The notes under the pieces were generated by a model that saw only the letters and a list, made by a program, of their open reading frames with translations, was not told the origin of the DNA and did not search any database. Of a stretch of 64,000 bases of DNA, positions 16,415 to 24,288 are shown piece after piece. Position numbers and translations under genes: made by a program. The stretch's first letter is position 1; every line of letters begins with the position of its first letter. Origin of the DNA: G963665185 sp963665185 (GTDB lineage Bacteria; Desulfobacterota; Desulfovibrionia; Desulfovibrionales; Desulfovibrionaceae); contig CAXXPO010000015.1 of NCBI GenBank assembly GCA_963665185.2, forward strand, positions 195,545 through 259,544. The letters are read 5' to 3'.

Positions 16415-19249
16415 CTAAACCAGCCGCCAACGGATGGTAAACAATTCGTTTTCAACAATCTGCTGCCGCATTCGAGTTTCGATTGAGTCGAGCAAAGATT
16501 CCTTCTGCCCATCAATTTCGTCCTGGGCTTCAAAAAGCCTACGCCGCATGTCCGTACGCTTTTTTTCCAAGTCTTTTATCTGCCTTTGGAGCGTAACCTT
16601 CTGCTCCAATCCAGCAGTCTTCCGAGTCTCCGCTTTCAATATCCCGATCTGGGTATCGGTGTCTTTGATCTTAAGCTCAAGGGCAGTTTTCTTGTCCTCA
16701 GCCCACTTGTCGAGCTTATCCATCTCTTCGTCAAAAAATGTCGAGTTTCGCTCCGCGATTTCTCCCAAGATTTGCGCCTTTTTTTGATCATACAAATCTT
16801 GAAGCCCCGCGTTTGAAAGAGCCCCGCCTGATACGACAGTTCCAGGCAGATTGAACAACCGTCTAGCCTGGTTATCGTCAAGCTCCTCCCCCTTATCGGT
16901 ACGGGCGCTGACTATCAAATAATCTTCATTTTCAATAGAACTGATTGTCATTTGGCACAATGACAATGAACCTGATGCGCCAACGAGTGGAGCCAATGCC
17001 GCGATGGTCGTGCCATTCCCAGAATAGTCAAACACCAGCTCGACTGAAGGAGCGTCGTTGACTTTGGCTTGTTCGATAACCCACTGCGCTAGTGGGTGAT
17101 TGAGTCGATATATATGGGCATCCTGCACCTTTCGGCCCATACGGTATAACCCTAAAGGAGCCTTCACTCCATTAGGAGCTTGCTTAAGATGGAAGCTATA
17201 CCCTTCATCTTCAAAATCTGCATTACCGTTCAACGCAAATCGCGTGAGCTTCCAAAGCCATTCCTCGTATCGCCCCAAATGCTCCCGACTTTCCGTCAGA
17301 TTGATACGCAGCTTCTCATGGACCTCTTCATCAAAATTTTCCAAGAGCTTGTGCCGCGTTTCCCGCATGGTCGATTGAATCTCGGAGTCCAGCTCCTGGC
17401 GTAGGGCATCGAATGAAGCCTCAATCTCTTCCGGCGATCTGCACTCCTGGTAGATTTGAGAAATACGCTTTTCAACATCCACGCCGGATTCAAGGCTTCC
17501 CAGGACTTCATCACTTGCCCCGAACACACCGTCGAACAGAGCGAACTTCTCAGACAGCAACTCGTATACCCGTCTGTCTGCCGCGTTCTTCATATTGAGG
17601 AAGTTCACAACGACGACATCAAACTTCTGCCCATAGCGATGGCAACGTCCAATACGCTGTTCAACTCGTTGCGGGTTCCATGGAAGATCGTAGTTCACGA
17701 GTAGTGAGCAGAATTGTAGGTTGAGACCTTCGGCAGCGGCTTCGGTGGCGATCATAATCCGGGCATGATCCCTGAACTGCTCAACCAATGCGGCTCGCAT
17801 ATCCGAGACCTTGGAACCGGTGACCACATCCGATCCTTCATGCCGCTTCAGCCAATCCGCATAGATGCGCTTAGATAGCTCATCATTATTTGTCCCATTA
17901 AAGGTCACAAGCTGTCCTGCGTAGCCACTCGCGCTAAGCAGGTCGAACAAGTATTCTTGAGTGCGCTTCGACTCAGTAAATATGAGAGCCTTATCAGCTC
18001 CCCCCAAATCCTTGGCCCGAGCAAAGCCTGCCGCAAGTGCATCAATAAGAGCATCGCCTTTTGCATTCCGCGTGATGCTGGTTGCAAGATTCAGGTAGCC
18101 TTCAAGCTCCTTGACCTCCAATTCGATTTTTTCCCTTCGCTCTTTTTGGAGGACCTCTTCCCCTGGCTCATCCCACTCATCATCGGTTGAATCATATGGC
18201 GAGTAGTCTTCAACAAGGATCGGAGACATCGGCGATTGATGGGAGGCATCCAGCATCCCTTGAAGTCGGTTGATGAGAGATTGGAGAGCTCCTGCAATTG
18301 CGAAAGTGGATGAAGCCAGCAGCTTTCGCATCACAAGGGTCATGAGTGTGCGTTGTCCTCCAGGAAGGGCCTGCAATTCAGGCTGACGCAAGTAGTCGGA
18401 GACAAGATCATAGAGCCGTTGCTCATCATCGGAAGGCGAAAATTCTTGGGCAATGGGGATACGGTTCGTATAGCGGATGTATTCAAGAACCTGGCTCCTC
18501 AAGGTCCGATGGCAATGGGGCTTCAGCCGATTTTTCAGGTCATCAAAAACGGATTGATCGGTAATGCGAGTAAACTGATGTCGGAAGCTCTTGAGGTCAC
18601 CAAAGGTATACTCGTCAATAAAACTGACGAGACCATAGAGTTCCATAAGGCTGTTCTGAAGGGGCGTTGCCGTGAGGAGCAGCTTTCGCGCATGAGCCAG
18701 ATTATCTTTGATTGCCTGAGCTATCTTGCTGTCTTTGCGGTAGACGTTCCGTAGCTTATGGGCTTCGTCGATGACAACGAGGTCCCAATTTACTCGGCGA
18801 ATAGCCACGTCCTGATTCCTTGCGAAGTGGTAGGAACAGACAACGATCCCATCTTGCTCAAATGGATTCGTTGCTCCGTGTTTGATGCAGTCATCATAGG
18901 ACTTCTTTTCGAGGATCATGGACGGCAGAAAGAACTTCTCCGCAAGCTCCTGACACCACTGTTTCCGCAGACTGGCTGGAGCGATAATCAGAATTTTCCG
19001 TTTCCGTTCCGCCCAAAGCTGAGAAAGGATAATGCCAGCTTCAATGGTCTTACCCAGACCAACCTCATCGGCAAGAATAGCTCCTTGGGAGAAAGGAGAC
19101 TTGAAGGCAAAGAGAGCTGCCTCGATCTGGTGAGGGTTCAGGTCAACCTGTGCATCCGCCAATGATGCAGTAAGTTTCTCAAGTGAATTCGATGGACAGC
19201 GTTTCGTTAGCTCGTATGCGAAGTATTTGGCGTGATGAGGTGTTAGCAT
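16415..19249 (-). CDS. SNF2/RapA-like helicase
   Basis: This 944-residue SNF2-family ATPase has motif I ADEVGLGKTIEAG (about 60-72), DEAH (161-164), LTATPLQNS, and the C-terminal helicase motif QRIGRCHRYGQ. The last 150 residues are predicted coiled coil (long runs of K, E, Q and R with heptads). It resembles RapA/HepA and the helicases of phage-defence islands such as DrmD of DISARM, but no methylase or nuclease is fused to it. It is the first gene of the four-gene operon and reads from an AT-rich upstream region. It may remodel or translocate DNA for the Mod/Res pair. Confidence 0.9.
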   Translation of the reverse strand: MLTPHHAKYFAYELTKRCPSNSLEKLTASLADAQVDLNPHQIEAALFAFKSPFSQGAILADEVGLGKTIEAGIILSQLWAERKRKILIIAPASLRKQWCQELAEKFFLPSMILEKKSYDDCIKHGATNPFEQDGIVVCSYHFARNQDVAIRRVNWDLVVIDEAHKLRNVYRKDSKIAQAIKDNLAHARKLLLTATPLQNSLMELYGLVSFIDEYTFGDLKSFRHQFTRITDQSVFDDLKNRLKPHCHRTLRSQVLEYIRYTNRIPIAQEFSPSDDEQRLYDLVSDYLRQPELQALPGGQRTLMTLVMRKLLASSTFAIAGALQSLINRLQGMLDASHQSPMSPILVEDYSPYDSTDDEWDEPGEEVLQKERREKIELEVKELEGYLNLATSITRNAKGDALIDALAAGFARAKDLGGADKALIFTESKRTQEYLFDLLSASGYAGQLVTFNGTNNDELSKRIYADWLKRHEGSDVVTGSKVSDMRAALVEQFRDHARIMIATEAAAEGLNLQFCSLLVNYDLPWNPQRVEQRIGRCHRYGQKFDVVVVNFLNMKNAADRRVYELLSEKFALFDGVFGASDEVLGSLESGVDVEKRISQIYQECRSPEEIEASFDALRQELDSEIQSTMRETRHKLLENFDEEVHEKLRINLTESREHLGRYEEWLWKLTRFALNGNADFEDEGYSFHLKQAPNGVKAPLGLYRMGRKVQDAHIYRLNHPLAQWVIEQAKVNDAPSVELVFDYSGNGTTIAALAPLVGASGSLSLCQMTISSIENEDYLIVSARTDKGEELDDNQARRLFNLPGTVVSGGALSNAGLQDLYDQKKAQILGEIAERNSTFFDEEMDKLDKWAEDKKTALELKIKDTDTQIGILKAETRKTAGLEQKVTLQRQIKDLEKKRTDMRRRLFEAQDEIDGQKESLLDSIETRMRQQIVENELFTIRWRLV

Positions 19250-19743
19250 TTTGTTTAAATATATAAGATTTAGCTATATTTTTTTGATATAAAAGGGTGA
19301 AGCGAAAATACACCTTATAGTTAAAGTCGTCTGCCCAGGTAGTTGTAGGTCTTGGGCCTATTGGGCAGCGAAATTAAAGTAGGCATTTTTGTGCCGTGCA
19401 ATGGGTGCAAAGAGGAAAGGTATCCTCTTCTAGTTTGTGCTTACGTATATATCCATGGGGTCCTTCCCGTCAAAGATGGAGTGCAAACGTAGGGTGCTGT
19501 AATAAGCAAGTCACTATTCCAAAGATTGCCACAGCTCGCTTCGGTCTCTAGTTTATTATTAAATATATGTGTTTATGTTTCGGCAAGTGCCGCAGATATT
19601 CAAGCCATCATTGGTGGGCATGGGGGGCCATGGCGAAGTCGCCAGATAACGGTGCGCTGTCGGCCGCCTGAGTGCTCTTTTGCTAATCATGCCAGAGATG
19701 CATTTTGTCTGGGGACTATGTGGGGACAAAATCTTCATCTTAC
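19250..19743. other. Non-coding right end of the element
   Basis: About 490 bp lie between the SNF2-like gene and the tRNA terminator. The first 80 bp are very AT-rich and probably hold the operon promoter reading left, though no clean -35/-10 pair stands out. The only repeat seen is the 18-mer at 19711. No credible gene was found. Confidence 0.6.
19711..19728. repeat. Putative integrase arm-type site, right end
   Basis: GGGGACTATGTGGGGACA is identical to 4319-4336 at the opposite end. It has the same orientation and lies 70 bp inside the right att repeat. It probably takes part in excision complexes, by analogy with arm sites of other tyrosine recombinases. Confidence 0.5.
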
Positions 19744-19791
19744 AAACAAAAAGCGGTTACAAAGAATCTTCAGATTCTCTGTAACCGCTTT
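19744..19791 (-). terminator. tRNA-Leu terminator supplied by the element
   Basis: A 19-bp stem with one G-U pair (19750-19768 with 19773-19791) is followed on the minus strand by a CTTTTTGTTT tail. It lies 10 bp beyond the tRNA 3' end. It differs in sequence from the stranded terminator at 4081-4130 but has the same layout, so the element brought its own replacement. Confidence 0.75.
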
Positions 19792-19797
19792 GAATCA

Positions 19798-19857
19798 TTC
19801 TGGTACCCGGAGCGGGATTTGAACCCGCACAGTATTGCTACCGAGGGATTTTAAGTC
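19798..19857. repeat. Right attachment site within tRNA-Leu
   Basis: This is the second copy of the 60-bp direct repeat, identical to 4138-4197. Here it is joined to the 5' half of the tRNA and so restores a complete gene. Confidence 0.92.
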
Positions 19858-19887
19858 CCTTGTGTCTACCAATTCCACCATCCGGGC
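19801..19887 (-). tRNA. tRNA-Leu(UAA)
   Basis: This complete type II tRNA of 87 nt has an encoded CCA. The acceptor stem GCCCGGA pairs with TCCGGGT (one G-U pair). The anticodon stem-loop GGGA-CTTAAAA-TCCC gives anticodon UAA, which reads UUA. A long variable arm follows, as expected for leucine. The T arm is GCGGG-TTCAAAT-CCCGC. Its 3' 60% was supplied by the inserted element. Confidence 0.97.
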
Positions 19888-20098
19888 AGGACGGAGATGT
19901 GCTCCGTTGCGAGGCCTATTTTCCTATACCTCGCCGTGGCGTGCGTCAATATGTGGTGTTGTCGGCATTGTCCATCGGAACATGCATTGGGCAACCCGGT
20001 GGCTGTTTTTTTTGATTGGGCGGTCAAGGAGTGCCGGAGAGGATTCCATTGTCCGGTCCGACGTTGCTTCCCATGCGGCTCCGGTATATATCGCGTGT

Positions 20099-21319
20099 AT
20101 GTTTCTCAGTCTGAAGATCGCCCTGCATTCGCTTGCCGCCCATAAACTGCGTACAGTCCTGGCCATGCTCGGAGTCTTTCTCGGTGCCCTGGCTTTGACC
20201 GGGGTACAGCATGTTTCCCAGGCCATGCTGAAGAAGACGGAAATCGAGATGGAAAAATTCGGTCCCAACCTGCTGGTGGCGATCGCCGGAGAAATCAGGT
20301 TTCGCCGGGGCAGCGTGCGTGTGGCTGGCGGACAGAGAACATTCAAGGTGGCCGATGCCCGGGCTCTCCTGGACAATCTGCCCTTTGTGGTGAACGGGGT
20401 CCCTTTCAGCATGGCGTCGTTGCCCATCCGTTCCGGGGCGACGAAAGTTCCCTGCAATGTGGTGGCCACCTGGCCGGAATATCCCGAGGTCCGAAATTTC
20501 AAGCCACAATCCGGGCGGTTTTTTGACGCAGAAGACGAGGAAAGCCGGGCCATGGTCGTTGTTCTGGGAAAAAAGATCGCCGACCGCCTGTTCGGATCGG
20601 GGCAGGATGCCCTGGGCAAACGGGTGTTCATCTACAGGGCCGGATTTACCGTGATCGGCATCATGGAGGCAAAGGGGCGCGACCCTTCCGGGGATGATCA
20701 GGACGAGCAGGTCTTCATGCCTCTGAGCACCTTCATGCGGCGCGCCTCCAACACCAGCTGGATTGGCGGGGTATTTCTGCAGCTGGCCCCGGGAACGGAC
20801 GTCGACTACGCCAAGGAGGGGGTCAGCGTACTGCTGCGCGAACGGCATAAGATACAGCCGGGTGCGGAGGACGACTTCAGCGTGTTCACGGCCCAGGAGC
20901 TGGCCGCCATGCAGCAGCAGGCATTGAAGCTTGTTTCCACCCTCGGGCTTATCAGCTCCAGCGTGTCTTTTGCGGTGGGCGGACTGGGCATCCTGTCCAT
21001 CATGATTTTGCTGGTCCGGGCGCGGCGTGTTGAAATAGGTGTGCGCCGGGCATTGGGTGCCAAACGGCGCCACATCGTCAACCAGTTTCTTCTGGAGGCC
21101 GGACTCATGTCGGCTACAGGCGGGGCCGCAGGCGTGGCCCTTTCCATTGGGTTGACGGCCGCGGTTTCGATGGGGGCCTCGTTTCCTTTTGTTTTTGATC
21201 CGCTCCTGGTGACGGGAGCATTGGCCGGTTCCGCGCTTATCGGTGTGTTGGCCGGTGCGTATCCGGCCTGGCAGGCGGCGCAGATTGGTATTCTTGATGT
21301 TCTTCGCAGCAAGGAGTGA
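20099..21319 (+). CDS. ABC transporter permease, MacB/FtsX-like
   Basis: This inner-membrane protein of 406 residues has one N-terminal transmembrane helix (about 14-36), a large periplasmic MacB-PCD-like domain, and a three-helix FtsX core (about 280-400) ending in AYPAWQAAQIGILDVLRSKE. That ending is typical of MacB/LolCE-type permeases. The start is ATG 20099; upstream in-frame sequence runs into the tRNA gene. No ATPase gene is adjacent, so its partner must be elsewhere. The substrate is unknown (a peptide, drug or lipoprotein type are the usual options). Confidence 0.87.
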   Translation: MFLSLKIALHSLAAHKLRTVLAMLGVFLGALALTGVQHVSQAMLKKTEIEMEKFGPNLLVAIAGEIRFRRGSVRVAGGQRTFKVADARALLDNLPFVVNGVPFSMASLPIRSGATKVPCNVVATWPEYPEVRNFKPQSGRFFDAEDEESRAMVVVLGKKIADRLFGSGQDALGKRVFIYRAGFTVIGIMEAKGRDPSGDDQDEQVFMPLSTFMRRASNTSWIGGVFLQLAPGTDVDYAKEGVSVLLRERHKIQPGAEDDFSVFTAQELAAMQQQALKLVSTLGLISSSVSFAVGGLGILSIMILLVRARRVEIGVRRALGAKRRHIVNQFLLEAGLMSATGGAAGVALSIGLTAAVSMGASFPFVFDPLLVTGALAGSALIGVLAGAYPAWQAAQIGILDVLRSKE

Positions 21320-21325
21320 GGGGAT

Positions 21326-21427
21326 GGGCTGCTGAAAAAGCTACGATAGCTTTGTTGCCGCGCATTCCGCATCGCGGACCGTATTGTTCGTACTGTCCTT
21401 GCTCTTGTCTTTTTTTTTGAGCAACCC
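21326..21427. repeat. Palindromic element, type A (diverged copy)
   Basis: GGGCTGCTGAAAAAG at 21326 is opposed by a complementary CTTTTTTTTTGAGCAACCC ending at 21427 (12 of 14 terminal positions pair). The layout matches the elements at 42423 and 42584, which have the same AAAAA-bearing arms and a GC-rich interior. It lies between two convergent genes and may act as a bidirectional terminator. Confidence 0.5.
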
Positions 21428-21510
21428 GCGGTGTGTGGGGGCTGCTGAGAAATGTTCGTTGTGAGGTCGAAAATCCTGTGGGACTTGGGTTTTGATTCGG
21501 CCATCCGTTC

Positions 21511-21567
21511 CACGCATGAGAACCCGGACAAACGAACCTCGTTCGTCCGCCCGGGTTCTCATGCGTG
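21511..21567. repeat. Long hairpin element, type B
   Basis: A perfect 17-bp stem (21511-21527 with 21551-21567) encloses a second 6-bp stem. Flanks resemble those of the hairpin at 42807-42873: GGCC(C)ATCCG before and AATGCGGGG...GG.CATCATGGCCCC after. The stem sequences differ but both pair perfectly, so structure seems to be conserved. It lies just downstream of the rlmI-like stop, which it faces. Confidence 0.6.
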
Positions 21568-21610
21568 AAACGCAATGCGGGGGGGCGGGGGCCATCATGG
21601 CCCCGACCAC

Positions 21611-22813
21611 CTATTTCATGACCCGCATCAGGAACATCTTCAGGTAATTCGTCTCGGTCATGGCCGGATGCACGGGGTGGTCCGGACCCTGGTGTCCCTG
21701 TTCCAGAATCTGCACCCGGACGCCGCACTGGGCGGCCGCCCTGGACAGGGCCTTGCGCAGATCGTCGGCCGACATGTGCTGGGAGCATGAACAGCTCATG
21801 AGCAGCCCGCCGTCGCGCACGAGTTTCATGGCCTCGCGGTTGACATGGACGTATGCCTGCTCGCCTTTTTTCTTGTCCTTTTTGCCTTTGATGAAGGCGG
21901 GAGGGTCCACGCTGACAATGTCGAAGGACATTCCGTCCTCGCGCAAGCCCTGGAATACGTCGTAGACATCGCCTTTGATCGTGGACACGGCCCGGCCCAC
22001 GCCGGAACGCCCGGCGCTTTGCGCGGCGTATTCCAAAGCCCTGGCCGAGGCGTCCACGCATACGGCCTGGCCGGCTCCGGCCAGGGCGGCAAGGATGCCG
22101 ACTCCTCCCGCGTAGCTGAACACGTCCAGCACGCTTTTGTCTTTGGCCAGACGGGCCAGCCGCTGGCGGTTCAGCCGCATGTCGTAGAACCAGCCGGTCT
22201 TCTGTCCCTGGTGCAGGGGGACGAGGAATGTTGCGCCGCTTTCCAGCACCTCGCACTCCTCGGGAACGTCGCCCAGAGCGGTTTCAACGTACAGGGGCAA
22301 CCCTTCGAAGTTCCGGCTCGAGGTGTCGTTTTTGAGCAGGACCGCCTCGATGCCGTCGATGGAGCCGAGAATCTCAACCACGGCCTCGCGCTGGGCCTCC
22401 ATGCCCGCCGTGGTCAGCTGCACCGAGGCGACAGAGCCGAATCTGTCCACAATGCAGCCGGGCAGGCTGTCGCCTTCGGAAAAGACCATGCGGTAATAGG
22501 GAACATCGAAAAGCGACCGGCGCAGGTCCAGAGCGGTCAGAATGCGTTTGCGGATGAGGTCCGGGCCAAAGGCGACGTCCGGCCTGCGGCTGGCGATGCG
22601 GGCGCAGATGAGGGAATTGGGGTTGGCGTATCCGCTGGCGATGAATTCTCCCCGGCTGGAGACAATGGTCACGGGCTGGCCCGGTACCATCTGTTTGAGG
22701 GAGCTTTTGACGGTGTCCACCTCGTTGGAGAAAACCCAGAGATGGCCGGCCTTGATCCGCCGCTCCTCATCTTTTTTCAGATGCAGTGTGCTGTGTGTGT
22801 CCATGCCCGGCAT
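21611..22813 (-). CDS. rlmI: RlmI-like 23S rRNA cytosine-5 methyltransferase
   Basis: This 400-residue enzyme has an N-terminal PUA-like domain (about 8-80), an RlmI-type middle part and a C-terminal SAM-dependent Rossmann domain: motif I VLDVFSYAGGVG (about 228-239) and motif IV VDPPAFIKGKKDKKKGEQAY (about 300-319). The cysteine in LLMSCSCSQHM is the likely active site for m5C formation. Length and layout match E. coli RlmI, which methylates C1962 of 23S rRNA. The exact target here is inferred. An internal ATG at 22804 is an equally possible start. Confidence 0.85.
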   Translation of the reverse strand: MPGMDTHSTLHLKKDEERRIKAGHLWVFSNEVDTVKSSLKQMVPGQPVTIVSSRGEFIASGYANPNSLICARIASRRPDVAFGPDLIRKRILTALDLRRSLFDVPYYRMVFSEGDSLPGCIVDRFGSVASVQLTTAGMEAQREAVVEILGSIDGIEAVLLKNDTSSRNFEGLPLYVETALGDVPEECEVLESGATFLVPLHQGQKTGWFYDMRLNRQRLARLAKDKSVLDVFSYAGGVGILAALAGAGQAVCVDASARALEYAAQSAGRSGVGRAVSTIKGDVYDVFQGLREDGMSFDIVSVDPPAFIKGKKDKKKGEQAYVHVNREAMKLVRDGGLLMSCSCSQHMSADDLRKALSRAAAQCGVRVQILEQGHQGPDHPVHPAMTETNYLKMFLMRVMK

Positions 22814-22923
22814 GTAGCATCCGCAACGCCTAAAAACAACGCTTGCCCTTGGCCCCGGCCCGGTTTATGAACCAGCCGGAACCAACCGCAAGCCATCCCA
22901 TCGAAATATTCAGGAGCAAACAT

Positions 22924-24027
22924 ATGTCCTTGAGCGTCGGAATCGTCGGGCTGCCCAACGTGGGCAAATCCACATTGTTCAACGCCCTGAGCAAGGCCCA
23001 GAACGCGGAGAGCGCCAACTACGCCTTCTGCACCATAGAACCCAACAAGGCCGTCGTACCCGTGCCGGACAAGCGTCTGGACAAGCTGGCCGAACTGGTC
23101 AAGCCGCAACGGGTGCTGCGCGCCACCGTGGATTTCTGGGACATTGCCGGACTGGTCAAGGGCGCAAGCCAGGGCGAGGGGCTGGGCAACAAATTTCTGG
23201 GCAACATCCGCGAAACCCAGGCCATTCTGCACGTTTGCCGCTGCTTTGACGATGACGACGTCATCCACGTGCACAACAGCGTCGATCCCCTGCGCGACAT
23301 AGAGATCATCGAGACCGAGCTGATCCTGGCCGACATGCAGGCCATGGAGCGCAGGGTGGAGCGTATGGGCAAGCAGCTCAAGGGGGACAAGACCCTCAAA
23401 CCCATGCTCGAACTCTCGCAGAAGCTGCTCGACCATCTGGGCGAGGGCGAACCCGCGTCTTCCTTTTTCGCTGCGAACGATTCCGATCTGGGCCGGGAAC
23501 TTTTGCAGGACGTGCGGCCTCTCACGGCCAAGACCGTCATCTACGTGGCCAATGTGGACGAGGAAGCTTTGGCCGAAGACAACGGCCACGTGAAAAAGGT
23601 CCGCGAACTGGCCGCCACGCGCGGTGCGCACGTGGTCAAGATTTCCGCCAAGGTGGAAGAGGAACTGGTCGGCATGGACGATGCCGAGGCCCAGGAGTTT
23701 CTCGATTCCTACGGTGTCGAGGAATCCGGCCTTGCCCAGATCATCCACCACGGCTACGCGGCCCTGGGGCTTGTCAGCTATTTTACCGCCGGGGAAAAGG
23801 AGGTCCGTGCCTGGACCATCCGCGAAGGCTGGAAGGCTCCGCAGGCTGCGGGCGTGATCCATACGGATTTCGAGCGCGGCTTCATCCGGGCCGAAGTCAT
23901 CGGCTACGACGACTACGTCAAATACGGCACGGAATCCGCCTGCCGCAACGCGGGCGTACTGCGTGTGGAAGGCAAGGAATATGTGGTCAGGGACGGCGAC
24001 GTGGTGCATTTTCTGTTCAATGTTTAG
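22924..24027 (+). CDS. ychF: Redox-regulated ATPase YchF (OLA1 family)
   Basis: This 367-residue Obg-like ATPase has G1 motif GLPNVGKSTLFNAL (about 8-21), the switch DIAGLVKGASQGEGLGNKFL (about 67-86), a coiled-coil insertion (about 130-180) and a C-terminal TGS domain ending DGDVVHFLFNV. YchF binds the ribosome and prefers ATP over GTP. The start is ATG 22924 behind GGAG; upstream in-frame sequence is not family-like. It is a single gene, and the 261 bp after it hold only a GC-rich hairpin near 24076-24115. Confidence 0.97.
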   Translation: MSLSVGIVGLPNVGKSTLFNALSKAQNAESANYAFCTIEPNKAVVPVPDKRLDKLAELVKPQRVLRATVDFWDIAGLVKGASQGEGLGNKFLGNIRETQAILHVCRCFDDDDVIHVHNSVDPLRDIEIIETELILADMQAMERRVERMGKQLKGDKTLKPMLELSQKLLDHLGEGEPASSFFAANDSDLGRELLQDVRPLTAKTVIYVANVDEEALAEDNGHVKKVRELAATRGAHVVKISAKVEEELVGMDDAEAQEFLDSYGVEESGLAQIIHHGYAALGLVSYFTAGEKEVRAWTIREGWKAPQAAGVIHTDFERGFIRAEVIGYDDYVKYGTESACRNAGVLRVEGKEYVVRDGDVVHFLFNV

Positions 24028-24288
24028 TGCAGAGTACGCAAAAGACATTTGCGTGCTTTTTCAGCTGCATTTCCGACCCGTCCGACCCTTTGGGGCTCCG
24101 GGCGGGTCTTTTGTTCCAAAGGTGGGCAGGTCCAGGTCTCGTCCGGCCCGGCGCTGCGTTGCGTGTGCGGTTTGGCAGGGGCGTACAAGATGACGGGCTG
24201 GGGGTTTTGAGGTACATCTTGGTGGTTGATTCTCCACCGCTGAAAGCAGAAACCGACAATATTGCAACTCCAAGGGAGCTTGTGCCGC

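Larger units (their letters stand above)
4138..19857. mobile_element. Integrative mobilizable element in tRNA-Leu(UAA)
   Basis: About 15.7 kb are bounded by 60-bp direct repeats of the tRNA-Leu 3' end. A tyrosine integrase lies just inside the left repeat and the reconstituted tRNA at the right. The backbone is int, fic, mobB-like, mobA (frameshifted), mobC, a repA-like ATPase and an alpA-like gene. The cargo is an expanded type III-like restriction operon. There are relaxase-type genes but no type IV secretion or coupling genes, so transfer would need a helper. By eye the cargo half (about 10-19.5 kb) is clearly more AT-rich than the flanks. The relaxase frameshift suggests that self-mobilization may now be impaired. 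Confidence 0.9.

Noticed and set aside
11834..19249. DISARM or BREX system
   Set aside because: There is a SNF2-like helicase and a methyltransferase, but no DUF1998 (DrmB), phospholipase-D-type (DrmC), PglZ or BrxC/L genes.
19835..20098. N-terminal extension of the MacB-like permease
   Set aside because: The extended frame begins inside the tRNA-Leu gene, and the protein family starts at ATG 20099.
22777..24048. 423-codon minus-strand frame over ychF
   Set aside because: It is antisense to a fully conserved YchF protein; the composition is that of a shadow frame.
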